NCBI GenBank assembly: GCA_964529685.1
Contig: CAZGZC010000002.1
Span: forward strand, 1 to 64,000
Reading direction: 5' to 3'
Source of the DNA: JALQUO01 sp964529685
GTDB lineage: Bacteria > Pseudomonadota > Alphaproteobacteria > Rickettsiales > Midichloriaceae
Length of the DNA: 64,000 nucleotides
The notes below the pieces were generated by a model. It was not told where the DNA came from, made no database searches, and saw only the letters and a list, made by a program, of their open reading frames with translations. Shown here piece by piece: positions 1 through 7,934 of this stretch (positions within the stretch are counted from its first letter, which is position 1; each line of letters begins with the position of its first letter). The translations under genes were made by a program, and so were the position numbers.

Positions 1-75
1 AGCGAATTTAGGCTTAAATCAAGTTGGCATACATGGGAGGTGCCGCCTTATTCATTGCATACAGGAGACACAAAC

Positions 76-546
76 ATGATAAACGTGAGCATTAAAGAAT
101 TACCTGCTAGACGGCTAGCGGTGATAGAACACTACGGAGATCCTAAAAAAGTAGGTGAGACTGCTTCTAAGTTAATAGCCTGGGCTAAAGCGCAGCCGGT
201 AAATTTAAAGCCTAAACCAGGAGAAGCCTTTGGCTTTGGATACGGTGATCCGAAGGAAGTACCAGAAGAAGAATTTCGCTTTGACCTTGCGATTACCGTT
301 CCGCAAGCACTAAAGCTTGAGGGTGAAGTTATAGAAAAGCATCTTCCTGCAGGTAGATATGCTGTTATTTCCCACAAAGGGTCGCGTGACACCATGAGCG
401 AAAAAATTTACTGGCTTTATCGAGATTGGTTGCCCCAGTCTGGCGAAGAGTTAGGAGATTTGCCTTGCATATTTTGTTACTACAATTTTGATCATGAAGT
501 GGCTGAAACAGAATTGATCACGGAAGTGTGGTTGCTTCTTAAATAG
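76..546 (+). CDS. GyrI-like (AraC effector-binding) domain protein
   Basis: Small-molecule-binding GyrI/BacR-type domain of about 156 residues. It opens with INVSIKELPARRLAVIEHYG, the usual first strand of the fold, and ends with a typical EVWLLLK strand. I chose the ATG at 76 because GGAG lies 8-12 bases upstream. However, the frame is open without a stop to the left edge of the window, so this could instead be the C-terminal half of a longer AraC-type regulator whose DNA-binding part is outside the window. Base composition is richer in G+C than the bulk of the window, as in the next two genes, which suggests a shared acquired origin. Ligand unknown. Confidence 0.75.
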   Translation: MINVSIKELPARRLAVIEHYGDPKKVGETASKLIAWAKAQPVNLKPKPGEAFGFGYGDPKEVPEEEFRFDLAITVPQALKLEGEVIEKHLPAGRYAVISHKGSRDTMSEKIYWLYRDWLPQSGEELGDLPCIFCYYNFDHEVAETELITEVWLLLK

Positions 547-586
547 GGTCGATGATGTCAGATGGTGGTTGTGCTCTCCTCAGTTT

Positions 587-1462
587 TTAAGCAAATGACA
601 AAGTATCAAAAATCTTTGCTAGCTGTTCGAAATAGCTCATATCACAACCATCCTCTAACGCCCATACCCATGCAAGCACTGCTTGTACAAAGCACCAGTC
701 AATGATTCGCCCAGAGTGTAATGTAAGGGCCTCAGCAAAGTAAGTGATGCGATTATGAATAATAGTGGTAGCATCAACGTGATTCAGTAATTCCGGGATT
801 GGATTGCGGATAAAAGCTGCCACTTCATAGGCCGGTTCGCCAATCACACCTTTGGGATCGATCACCATCCAGTCATTGCCATTTTGCAAAATATTATCAT
901 GATGTAAATCGCCATGAAGCAATACATCTGGCTTAGCAGTTTGTAACAGCTGGTCCCGAAGCTTTCTTGCTTTTTTAAGATACGCATCAGAAATAGCCCA
1001 ATCTTTATCCAAAACCGCCAGCCAATCTTTGATATGAGGAAAATTGTGAGTTGTAGGAATGTTTGCTTGATACAGCTTTGTCATAACTTTGCAAGCAATT
1101 TCGATGGATTTCTGTTCTCTATCTGAAAAATATCTTTTGAGAGATGCGCCTGGCACGGCTCTTTCTAGAAGCAACATTCCCTTATCTTCAGCAAGCACCT
1201 TCACTGCACCACAACGTGCAAAGAACTTGAGCGCAAACGCTTCTCGAGTTAGTGCCTCATAATCAAGTCCCAATTTTAAAATGATAGGGTTATCGCCTTG
1301 CAATCCTGACAACACATAGTTGTAAGTAAGATTGGCAACCTCTTTTAAATCACGTAAATCTAACCTTGAAGATATTGCTGAGATAAGTTCAGGCAGTTCA
1401 TCTATCCAAGCCTTGCCTTTTTCCCCGTAAATATTGAGGATGTTGGATTGGAAGGTGCTCAT
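587..1462 (-). CDS. Aminoglycoside phosphotransferase family protein (APH(6)/streptomycin 6-kinase-like)
   Basis: A 291-aa kinase-fold protein. The catalytic loop LLHGDLHHDNIL places Asp185 as catalytic base and Asn190 as metal ligand. The second metal ligand is Asp202 in the segment VIDPKGVIGEPAYEVA, wording typical of the StrB/APH(6) family, which phosphorylates streptomycin-type aminoglycosides. The N-terminal part contains the ATP-binding lobe (PIILKLGLD). The start codon overlaps the stop of the Fic gene by 4 bases (ATGA), so the two are co-transcribed from the promoter at about 2.6 kb. The real substrate could be a cell metabolite; resistance is only a family-level inference. Composition suggests transfer from another bacterium. 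Confidence 0.85.
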   Translation of the reverse strand: MSTFQSNILNIYGEKGKAWIDELPELISAISSRLDLRDLKEVANLTYNYVLSGLQGDNPIILKLGLDYEALTREAFALKFFARCGAVKVLAEDKGMLLLERAVPGASLKRYFSDREQKSIEIACKVMTKLYQANIPTTHNFPHIKDWLAVLDKDWAISDAYLKKARKLRDQLLQTAKPDVLLHGDLHHDNILQNGNDWMVIDPKGVIGEPAYEVAAFIRNPIPELLNHVDATTIIHNRITYFAEALTLHSGRIIDWCFVQAVLAWVWALEDGCDMSYFEQLAKIFDTLSFA

Positions 1463-2559
1463 GGACTCTCCTTCACAATAATATCATACGGCGCGGCTAG
1501 TTTATATTTTCTGGCTTTGTTAGAAGCGTCTACTATTTCTAAAAAGCCGCTTTCAACCCACTTTTTGCAAAGCGCAGCATTCGTTCTAGGTTGAAATCCA
1601 AATAGATCACCTATTTGTTTAGCCGTCACAACATCATATGCTTTAAATAATTCCAAGGCTTTGCGTTGCTTTGGGTCTAATGTACGGAGCAGCTGCGAAT
1701 GATCTTTTTCGCCTTTCTCGAAGCTTTGCATCATCTGCGCTACAACTTTTTCAAAAGCAAAAGCCATCCCTTCAGTAAAATATTCCACCCAGGGAGTTAT
1801 ATCGCTTTCCGCCCTTCCAAAGTAATAATTGTGCGATGGACCGATACTGATAGCACGATAATAGCCGAGTAAGTTTTTAGCATAATACTCCTCAAGAGAA
1901 TACAGTCCTTTTAAATCATACCCACCAAGGTGCAAGATTAGCGTCGTCAGTAACCTGCTTGTTCGTCCATTGCCATCGTAATATGGGTGAATTGTTGCAA
2001 ACTGGTAATGCGCAATGCCAGCGACAATAGGGCACGGTATCTCTTCATTCTCTTTGATCCATGACACTAAGTTACGCATAAGGCCTGGCACATCTTTGGC
2101 TTCCGGAGGCATATAGACAATCGTTCCTGTGCCGCTGTCTTTGATAACATTTTGTCCATCTCGGTAAGGCGTTGGTTTAATACGGGATCGATCATCGCTC
2201 ATCACCAAAGCATGCAAAGTTTGAATGACTTTTTCGGTAACTGGATGGTTTTGCGCGGCATATTGTTCTAATTGAGCAAGTGCAGCATAATATCCCTTTA
2301 CTTCATGCTCATCTCGTTCTCTACCAGGGAAATGACCTTGAAGCTGAATGACCTCTTTGATTTCCTCAGGTTTAAGCTGATTGCCCTCTATCATTGTAGA
2401 ATAATGTGTGGTGTATAGCTTTGCAGTTTCACGTAGCGAGGCAAGCACTGTAGGATTAACAGGCAGTAACGCAACCTTTTCCTTAGCAGCCTCAATTCTC
2501 ATAAGGCTCTTTGCAATACCCGGGGTGATACTATAAATGGGTTTAAAGTTTGTCGGCAT
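1459..2559 (-). CDS. Fic family protein (predicted AMP-transferase)
   Basis: A 366-aa protein with a complete Fic core, HPYYDGNGRTSR at residues 191-202, where His191 is the catalytic base for transfer of AMP from ATP to a hydroxyl side chain. The N-terminal helix carries the inhibitory motif S-x-x-x-E-G (Ser54 to Gly59, STMIEGN), typical of self-inhibited class II Fic proteins. The C-terminal part (about 290-366) looks like a winged helix (KQIGDLFGFQPRTNAALCKKW), as in chromosomal Fic/DUF4172-like regulators. It leads the Fic-APH operon. Targets cannot be read from sequence; it may act on the cell itself or, in an intracellular bacterium, on a host protein. Confidence 0.9.
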   Translation of the reverse strand: MPTNFKPIYSITPGIAKSLMRIEAAKEKVALLPVNPTVLASLRETAKLYTTHYSTMIEGNQLKPEEIKEVIQLQGHFPGRERDEHEVKGYYAALAQLEQYAAQNHPVTEKVIQTLHALVMSDDRSRIKPTPYRDGQNVIKDSGTGTIVYMPPEAKDVPGLMRNLVSWIKENEEIPCPIVAGIAHYQFATIHPYYDGNGRTSRLLTTLILHLGGYDLKGLYSLEEYYAKNLLGYYRAISIGPSHNYYFGRAESDITPWVEYFTEGMAFAFEKVVAQMMQSFEKGEKDHSQLLRTLDPKQRKALELFKAYDVVTAKQIGDLFGFQPRTNAALCKKWVESGFLEIVDASNKARKYKLAAPYDIIVKESP

Positions 2560-2595
2560 GATGTAAGCTCAATATCAGTTTCTCTTGCATTATTC

Positions 2596-2624
2596 ATTAT
2601 GCTGATAAATAGCGTATAAGTCAA
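2596..2624 (-). promoter_or_regulatory. Sigma70-type promoter of the fic-aph operon
   Basis: On the minus strand TTGACT (2624-2619) is followed after exactly 17 bases by CATAAT (2601-2596), about 37 bases before the Fic start codon. Both hexamers are close to consensus. This is one of the clearest promoters in the window. Confidence 0.65.
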
Positions 2625-2630
2625 GCATAA
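2597..2630. promoter_or_regulatory. Inverted repeat overlapping the fic promoter (possible operator)
   Basis: TTATGCT at 2597-2603 and its exact complement AGCATAA at 2624-2630 flank the promoter spacer: one arm covers the -10 and the other touches the -35. The placement fits a repressor site, perhaps bound by the winged-helix part of the Fic protein itself; that role is inference. Confidence 0.35.
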
Positions 2631-2986
2631 CATGCCGATAAAAAGTAACGGAATGATTTGTCACGTCCGTAAGGTTACATATCTCGTAACTTTAAGGGCA
2701 TATTGCATGTACTTCAAATCACGAAAATAGAGATTTTATGGACACGTTAAGCTTTGATAGAGAATCCAAAAGCATTGATTTGACACTCTCCGAGTACACC
2801 TCTATAATCACTGCAGAGAGTCAAAACATGACCATACCACCCCAGTTTGGAGTTGGTTAGGTTGGGGTAAACTGATCTTCGCCAGATTTTTTAAAGAGAA
2901 CTCTTCTCATAGTCATTGTGAACACAGCGAAAAATCCTTGATTTACCTAGGTTTTGGAAGGCGATTCCTTTTTGAGCATGCATTTT
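2631..2986. other. Intergenic stretch without a recognisable gene
   Basis: I see no convincing reading frame or RNA here. It separates the G+C-richer accessory block from the cytochrome oxidase operon and probably contains the edge of the acquired segment. No insertion-sequence ends, tRNA or clear target-site duplication are visible. Confidence 0.4.
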
Positions 2987-3050
2987 TTAGAGAACCCAAA
3001 ACAGAGTAGCAAACGAGAAAAACGGAGAAAAAAGAATTTTTTTCATAAAA

Positions 3051-3218
3051 TCATCCTAAGCTTCTAATAAGAAGTTTACAGGAGTAAGCTAAAATCCAAA
3101 ATGATGTAACTCCTCCAAGCCACAATAAAACAAACCAGATCCAGTGTTTAAGTTTTGAACGAGCGCTGAGCCAAGTACTCGCAGATTTAATACATTTTTT
3201 TATGGCTACTTTTTCCAC
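3051..3218 (-). CDS. DUF2474/CydX-type small subunit of cytochrome bd oxidase
   Basis: A 55-aa reading frame overlapping the 3' end of cydB by 32 bases in another frame. It has a basic N-terminal half, then a single hydrophobic helix (residues about 26-50: IWFVLLWLGGVTSFWILAYS) followed by a basic tail. This matches DUF2474-type accessory subunits, which are encoded directly after CioB/CydB in cyanide-insensitive bd oxidases and stabilise the haem-containing core. The only start in frame that keeps the whole protein is GTG at 3218. It is too short for a usual ORF cut-off and is easily missed. Confidence 0.7.
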   Translation of the reverse strand: MEKVAIKKCIKSASTWLSARSKLKHWIWFVLLWLGGVTSFWILAYSCKLLIRSLG

Positions 3219-4209
3219 GAAATACGTAATAACAATAACAAGTATAACACAAAATCAAAGGTAATAATGGGATTACCCCGCATAACATCAGAGACAAACT
3301 AGGTCCATAAGCAGCAGAGTCCCAAATAGTGTATTTATAGGGAATTAACCAAGGAAAAATGCTCAATCCTAATCCTAAATAACCCATAAAAAATATACAG
3401 ATACTGCTTAAAAATGGTCGATATTCATGCTTTATTTTATGCAAATCATTCCAAGTCATAATAAACAATATAGCAGTCAAAAATGGTATGATAGCCAAGT
3501 AATATATGTTAGGGGCGCTAAACCAAAAGATTTTAATTTGTTCATTAATAAATGGAACAGTAATACTTACTAATCCCATAAAGATAGCAACGAAAACAAG
3601 AACATACGACGCGACTTTGCGTGACCATAATTGCGTTATGTCGGCCGTTTTCATAATTAACCATGTAGCACCCAAAAGTGCATAGCCGAATACAACAGCT
3701 ATACCTGTCATGATCGAAAAAGCTGTAGCCCAATCAAATGCTCCTCCAGTAAAGTCTCGTCCATTAACATGTACGCCTTGTACGAAACCACCTAGAATAA
3801 GACCTTGGCAAAAAGCGGCACCCAACGAGCCGAAATGAAATACATAATCCCATACCCACCTAAAACTATCATCTGCTTTGAAACGAAACTCAAATGCTAC
3901 ACCTCGCATAATAAGACCTAATAACATTAAAATAATTGGTATATAAAACGCAGGTAGTAATATTGTGTAAGCTAATGGAAAAGCTGCAAATAACCCCCCT
4001 CCTCCTAAAACTAACCAAGTCTCATTGCCATCCCAAAACGGTGCTATAGAGTTCATCATTTTATTACGGCATTCATCAGATGGAGCAAAGGGAAATAGAA
4101 TACCCACACCTAAATCAAATCCATCTAAAAGGACGTATAAAAAAATTGCTGTTCCTATTATGATAGACCAAACAAGAGGTAAATCTATAAAATCAGAAAA
4201 ATCAAACAT
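3187..4209 (-). CDS. cydB: Cytochrome bd-type quinol oxidase subunit II
   Basis: A 340-aa membrane protein with about eight transmembrane helices, including the family signature DGFDLGVGILFPF near the N-terminus and the DGNETWLVLGGGGLFAAFP segment at about residues 59-77. CydB scaffolds the terminal oxidase, which takes electrons from quinol to oxygen without pumping protons. It overlaps cydA by 8 bases and is followed by an overlapping DUF2474 subunit. The shortish length and the DUF2474 partner fit the CIO branch rather than the E. coli CydAB branch. Confidence 0.95.
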   Translation of the reverse strand: MFDFSDFIDLPLVWSIIIGTAIFLYVLLDGFDLGVGILFPFAPSDECRNKMMNSIAPFWDGNETWLVLGGGGLFAAFPLAYTILLPAFYIPIILMLLGLIMRGVAFEFRFKADDSFRWVWDYVFHFGSLGAAFCQGLILGGFVQGVHVNGRDFTGGAFDWATAFSIMTGIAVVFGYALLGATWLIMKTADITQLWSRKVASYVLVFVAIFMGLVSITVPFINEQIKIFWFSAPNIYYLAIIPFLTAILFIMTWNDLHKIKHEYRPFLSSICIFFMGYLGLGLSIFPWLIPYKYTIWDSAAYGPSLSLMLCGVIPLLPLILCYTCYCYYVFRGKSSHKKMY

Positions 4210-5602
4210 CTGCTTCCTCTTTATTTATTTTCAATGAAACCGTTGATGCCTCTATAATGTGTTTATGATATTGATCATCATTCTTAAAATTAGAAAATCC
4301 TTTTTTTATTAATTTTACAATATAATAAACAGCAGCGCTAAAAATAAAAATATACATAATAATGAATGCCATTAGCGACCATGCTACTTGCGGACCCGTG
4401 ATAGCTGGAGACACAGAATGTACCGTTCTGATCACACCATACGCTGTCCAAGGTTGCCTGCCAATCTCGGTTACAAACCAGCCAGCTAGGATTGCAATAA
4501 AGCCGCTTGGAATCATGCCTATCCACCATATATGCAGCCATTTTGTTGTAAATAAACATTTTTGAAAGTATCGAATGCCGCTGATAATTCCAATTGCTAT
4601 CATTAATAAACCTAATCCAACCATTACCCGAAAACTCCAAAAGACCCATATAACAGGAGGTCGATCTTCTTTTGCAAAATCTTTTAAAGCAGGAATTTTA
4701 CCATTAGCGTTACCTGTTAGTACCCAGCTTGCGCCCCCAGGAATCGTAATCCCATAATTTGTTTTTTCTTCTATTTGATTAGGTATTCCAAAAAGAAATA
4801 ATGGCACATTTTCCCTATGATCCCAATTACCTTCCATTGCTGCAACTTTGACCGGTTGGTACTGCATCGTATTTTTACCGTGCAGGTCTCCAATAAAAAG
4901 TTGGGCAGGCGCAACAAATACCGCCATTATTGTAGCCATGCCTAGCATGATACTGGCTTGAGGTATAAACTTATTTTTTAGTAAGTAAAAAGCGCCTATT
5001 CCTCCTACCAAAAAAGCCGTAGTTAAATAAGCTCCTGTGATCATATGTATCAATCGATATGGGAAGGATGGATTGAAAATAATTTCAATCCAATTGGTCG
5101 GCAATAACCGATCATCCTGTCCAACAATAAATCCTTGGGGCGTCTGCATCCAACTATTGGCAGATAAAATCCAGAAAGCAGATATTAGTGTTCCAATTGC
5201 AACAATACATGTTGAAATAAAATGCATCTTTTTGCTTACACGCCCCCATCCAAAAAGCATTATCCCGAGAAAAGAAGCCTCTAAGAAAAATGCTGTTAGT
5301 ACTTCAAAACCTAATAATGGACCAAGTACATTAGATATTTTATCAGAGAAAACAGACCAATTAGTACCAAACTCATATGACATCACCACACCAGATACAA
5401 CACCCATTCCAAATGTTACAGCAAAGATTTTAACCCAAAATTTATAAATATCCTTAAATATTTGGTTATTTGTAGCCAGCCACCGCCATTCTACCACAGC
5501 AAGGAAACTGGATAACCCTATGCTAATTGCCGGAAAAATAATGTGAAAGCTTACGGTAAAAGCAAATTGAATACGCGCTAGTACAATAGGATCAAGTTCC
5601 AT
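4202..5602 (-). CDS. cydA: Cytochrome bd-type quinol oxidase subunit I
   Basis: A 466-aa haem-binding subunit. N-terminal LARIQFAFTVSFHIIFPA contains His20, the position that ligates the high-spin haem. The C-terminal conserved GWFVTEIGRQPW block is present and the first helices carry the YEFGTNW motif. The loop between helices VI and VII is short, which together with the DUF2474 partner suggests a cyanide-insensitive (CIO) type enzyme with high oxygen affinity. The gene starts the oxidase operon; the about 200 bases upstream, shared with the divergent rhodanese gene, should hold its promoter. Confidence 0.95.
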   Translation of the reverse strand: MELDPIVLARIQFAFTVSFHIIFPAISIGLSSFLAVVEWRWLATNNQIFKDIYKFWVKIFAVTFGMGVVSGVVMSYEFGTNWSVFSDKISNVLGPLLGFEVLTAFFLEASFLGIMLFGWGRVSKKMHFISTCIVAIGTLISAFWILSANSWMQTPQGFIVGQDDRLLPTNWIEIIFNPSFPYRLIHMITGAYLTTAFLVGGIGAFYLLKNKFIPQASIMLGMATIMAVFVAPAQLFIGDLHGKNTMQYQPVKVAAMEGNWDHRENVPLFLFGIPNQIEEKTNYGITIPGGASWVLTGNANGKIPALKDFAKEDRPPVIWVFWSFRVMVGLGLLMIAIGIISGIRYFQKCLFTTKWLHIWWIGMIPSGFIAILAGWFVTEIGRQPWTAYGVIRTVHSVSPAITGPQVAWSLMAFIIMYIFIFSAAVYYIVKLIKKGFSNFKNDDQYHKHIIEASTVSLKINKEEADV

Positions 5603-5807
5603 TAAACCTCTACATAGAATGAATATTGAATATAATTCAATAGTGTACGCACTAAATGTTTGCTTGTCAAGTGTATAGCTTGTAGAATAAAAATGAGAGG
5701 ATAAGCCTATTTTTTAAGGCATTAATTGTTTATTAAGAGAAGTCTTGTAGTATATGCTTAGATTATTCTGTGTGAATAACAGAAAATAATTTAATGTTTG
5801 GGTGTTT

Positions 5808-6317
5808 ATGAAAACTATTATAGCTTCAGAATTAAAAAAACAATTAGATAAAAATGAGGTTCTGCTCATTGATGTCCGGGAGCCTGCTGAGCATAGAAGC
5901 GAATGCATCGATGGCGCTTGTCTCATACCGCTTAGTGAAATCAGTGTTGAGAAATTACCATCAACCAAAAGACCCATCGTTATTCATTGTAAGTCGGGTA
6001 AAAGGAGTAGTGATGCTTGTGCAAAACTTTTAGCAGTTAACTCTTCTTTAGATGTTGCATCGCTTGAAGGTGGTATTATAGCCTGGAATCAGGCTGGTTA
6101 TAATATTAAGAAATCAAGTTCCAATATTTTATCTCTTGATCGACAAACTCAAATTGCTGTGGGATTTATCGCATTTTCTGGAACAATTCTTGGAACATTT
6201 ACAAATCCTGTATTCTATATACTACCTGGCTTTATAGGCGCCGGACTTATGTTTGCAGGCATTACGGGTTGGTGCGGTATGGCTAAGTTGCTGACAAAAA
6301 TGTCATGGAATAGGTAA
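5808..6317 (+). CDS. Rhodanese-like protein with DUF2892 membrane domain (YgaP-like)
   Basis: Residues about 1-100 form a rhodanese domain with the active loop HCKSGKRSS, in which the Cys would carry a persulfide. The C-terminal part holds two hydrophobic helices of the DUF2892 type ending in GITGWCGMAKLL. The arrangement is that of YgaP, an inner-membrane sulfurtransferase that can handle thiosulfate or nitric-oxide-derived thiols. I prefer the ATG at 5808 over an in-frame GTG two codons earlier. It is divergent from cydA, which may put it under related control; that is inference. Confidence 0.85.
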   Translation: MKTIIASELKKQLDKNEVLLIDVREPAEHRSECIDGACLIPLSEISVEKLPSTKRPIVIHCKSGKRSSDACAKLLAVNSSLDVASLEGGIIAWNQAGYNIKKSSSNILSLDRQTQIAVGFIAFSGTILGTFTNPVFYILPGFIGAGLMFAGITGWCGMAKLLTKMSWNR

Positions 6318-6329
6318 ATAGAGCTACTC

Positions 6330-6980
6330 AGTTACATCGCTTTAGCTGCTATGGACATTACTTTAAGCCTTGTTAGTGCTGGTGATATTCCCCTTTTGGT
6401 TTTGATATTTTTTTTAAAAAACTGTCTTGTTCCTGATACTATGAATATTTGGAGTAGATCATTTCAGTATTTCAAATTGGAGTCTCCCTCAAAGCATTCA
6501 TTCTCTAATTCTCCATTTTTACATCTGGTATACCTATTTTCGAAATTTCAGATGCAAGAAAGCAGATAGCTTGGTTTATTTTCTTGAACATGGTATGCAA
6601 GAGCATTTAATTTTATTATTTGTGCATTATTTTCATCCATATCATCAATATGATTCAGGATATAAACTCATACACTGCAAACTGATATTCTGCATGAGTA
6701 TTTTTCGCAGGAGTGATTAGTTTTGCAGGATTCTAGTGCTTCAATAAGCTCAAAGAAAACAGTTGTGATATGATTTAGCCCGCCTATTTGAGTAAATCAA
6801 AAGTAACCCAATGCAGAAGTTGCTATCCTAAGGTAACCAGTGCTCATAATCAAATCTTGGGTTGGCAATTCAAGCACGAATTTTTGATAAATATAATCAA
6901 CTTTCGCACAGCCAAAAGTGGATGAGTATTTCATACGCTTGTCTGATATCACTTAGAATTTAGCAGAGTTTTTTGATGAG
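6330..6980 (-). pseudogene. Decayed gene, function not recognised
   Basis: The minus strand shows long stop-poor stretches that pass from frame to frame. About 6312-6660 reads almost continuously (containing DENNAQIIKLNALAYHVQEN and GTRQFFKKNIKTKRGISPAL) with only two stops. A neighbouring piece at about 6665-6780 continues in another frame (TPAKNTHAEYQFAVYEFI). This is what an old frameshifted gene looks like. I cannot name the family. The small plus-strand frame at 6351-6569 is in the same DNA and is less convincing. Confidence 0.4.
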
Positions 6981-6999
6981 TTATACTATGAAATAATCC

Positions 7000-7032
7000 C
7001 GCACTTAGAAGTGCGCTATAATAAATTAGCGC
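7000..7032. repeat. Two overlapping perfect hairpins
   Basis: CGCACTT-AG-AAGTGCG (7000-7015) is a perfect 7-bp stem. It shares its right arm with a second stem, GCGCTA (7013-7018) and TAGCGC (7027-7032). The two stems are mutually exclusive. There is no run of T after either, so an intrinsic terminator is unlikely. Location is the gene-poor stretch downstream of tpiA. Confidence 0.5.
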
Positions 7033-7198
7033 CCAAATACTGTATGACAAAAGGTACCAATTCTCGTGATGAGACAGAACCATGAGGTTGATATTTCGAC
7101 AGGACTCTCTAGCGTGTGAGATCACATCTTCAGCGTTAAGTAACCGATGTAAAGAATCACTCTCGCATAACTATTTAAAACTTTTTAAATACATTAAA

Positions 7199-7837
7199 TT
7201 ATTCCTTAACTGATTCAATTATTTTGTTAAATTCATCGACTTTTAGACTTGCGCCCCCTACTAAAAATCCATCTATCTGTTGTATGGACTTTAACGTATC
7301 AATATTTTTAGAATTTACTGAGCCTCCATAGAGCATTGTAAATTGCCCAAGAGATTTTATTTTCTTCACTACATCTAAGATTTCTTCGTTCGTAGGTATA
7401 ACTCCGGTTCCTATTGCAGTTGCTGGTTCATAAGCGATTATGATTTTATCATGTATATGAATAAACTCTCTCAATAGCTCTTCAAAATTATTATCAATAC
7501 AAACTATTGGTTTTATAGCATTTTCAACACAACTATATGTCTTTTGCAAGATGATTTGTTTAGTTTCTTGATATAACTTTACACGTTCTGAATGTCCGAT
7601 AATTGCGTATTTTATACCAAATTTACTTAACATCTCACAACTGATATCACCAGTGTAAGATCCATTTTTAAATTGACTACAGTCTTGCGATCCAACAGTA
7701 ATACCAGCTCCCATAAATCTATATAGATATATATATGGCGAGCAAATTACACAGTTTTCTCTAAATTTAAGATTTTTAATGAAATCATCGCACAATGAAA
7801 GTGATCCATTCATTTTCCAATTCCCTACAACAAACAT
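7199..7837 (-). CDS. tpiA: Triosephosphate isomerase, shortened form
   Basis: Interconverts dihydroxyacetone phosphate and glyceraldehyde 3-phosphate. The catalytic residues are in place: Lys8 in GNWKMN, His82 in IIGHSE and Glu137 in AYEPATAIGTG; the phosphate-binding YGGSV near residue 170 is also present. The protein has 212 residues against roughly 245-255 in most bacteria. The loss is mainly in the middle, where the usual C-[IV]-G-E block is reduced to CIDNN and the following helix is short. The catalytic set suggests it is still active. With eno in the same window it supports a partial glycolytic or gluconeogenic segment. Confidence 0.9.
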   Translation of the reverse strand: MFVVGNWKMNGSLSLCDDFIKNLKFRENCVICSPYIYLYRFMGAGITVGSQDCSQFKNGSYTGDISCEMLSKFGIKYAIIGHSERVKLYQETKQIILQKTYSCVENAIKPIVCIDNNFEELLREFIHIHDKIIIAYEPATAIGTGVIPTNEEILDVVKKIKSLGQFTMLYGGSVNSKNIDTLKSIQQIDGFLVGGASLKVDEFNKIIESVKE

Positions 7838-7934
7838 AAGAAAGTATGATTTTAACTTATCCTAAAGAAATTATACTCTTTTATAGAGGTACTGTAAAGA
7901 TTATTTTGTAGACATTTTTTGATAATTTAAAAGA

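Noticed and set aside
2987..3046. 19-residue hydrophobic frame (minus strand) just after the DUF2474 gene
   Set aside because: Basic-hydrophobic and signal-like but ends after 19 codons; too short to separate from chance.
5037..5447. 136-codon plus-strand frame inside cydA
   Set aside because: Antisense shadow of a strongly conserved gene.
6351..6569. 72-codon plus-strand frame
   Set aside because: Lies opposite a better protein-like reading on the minus strand, has no ribosome-binding site and no recognisable feature.
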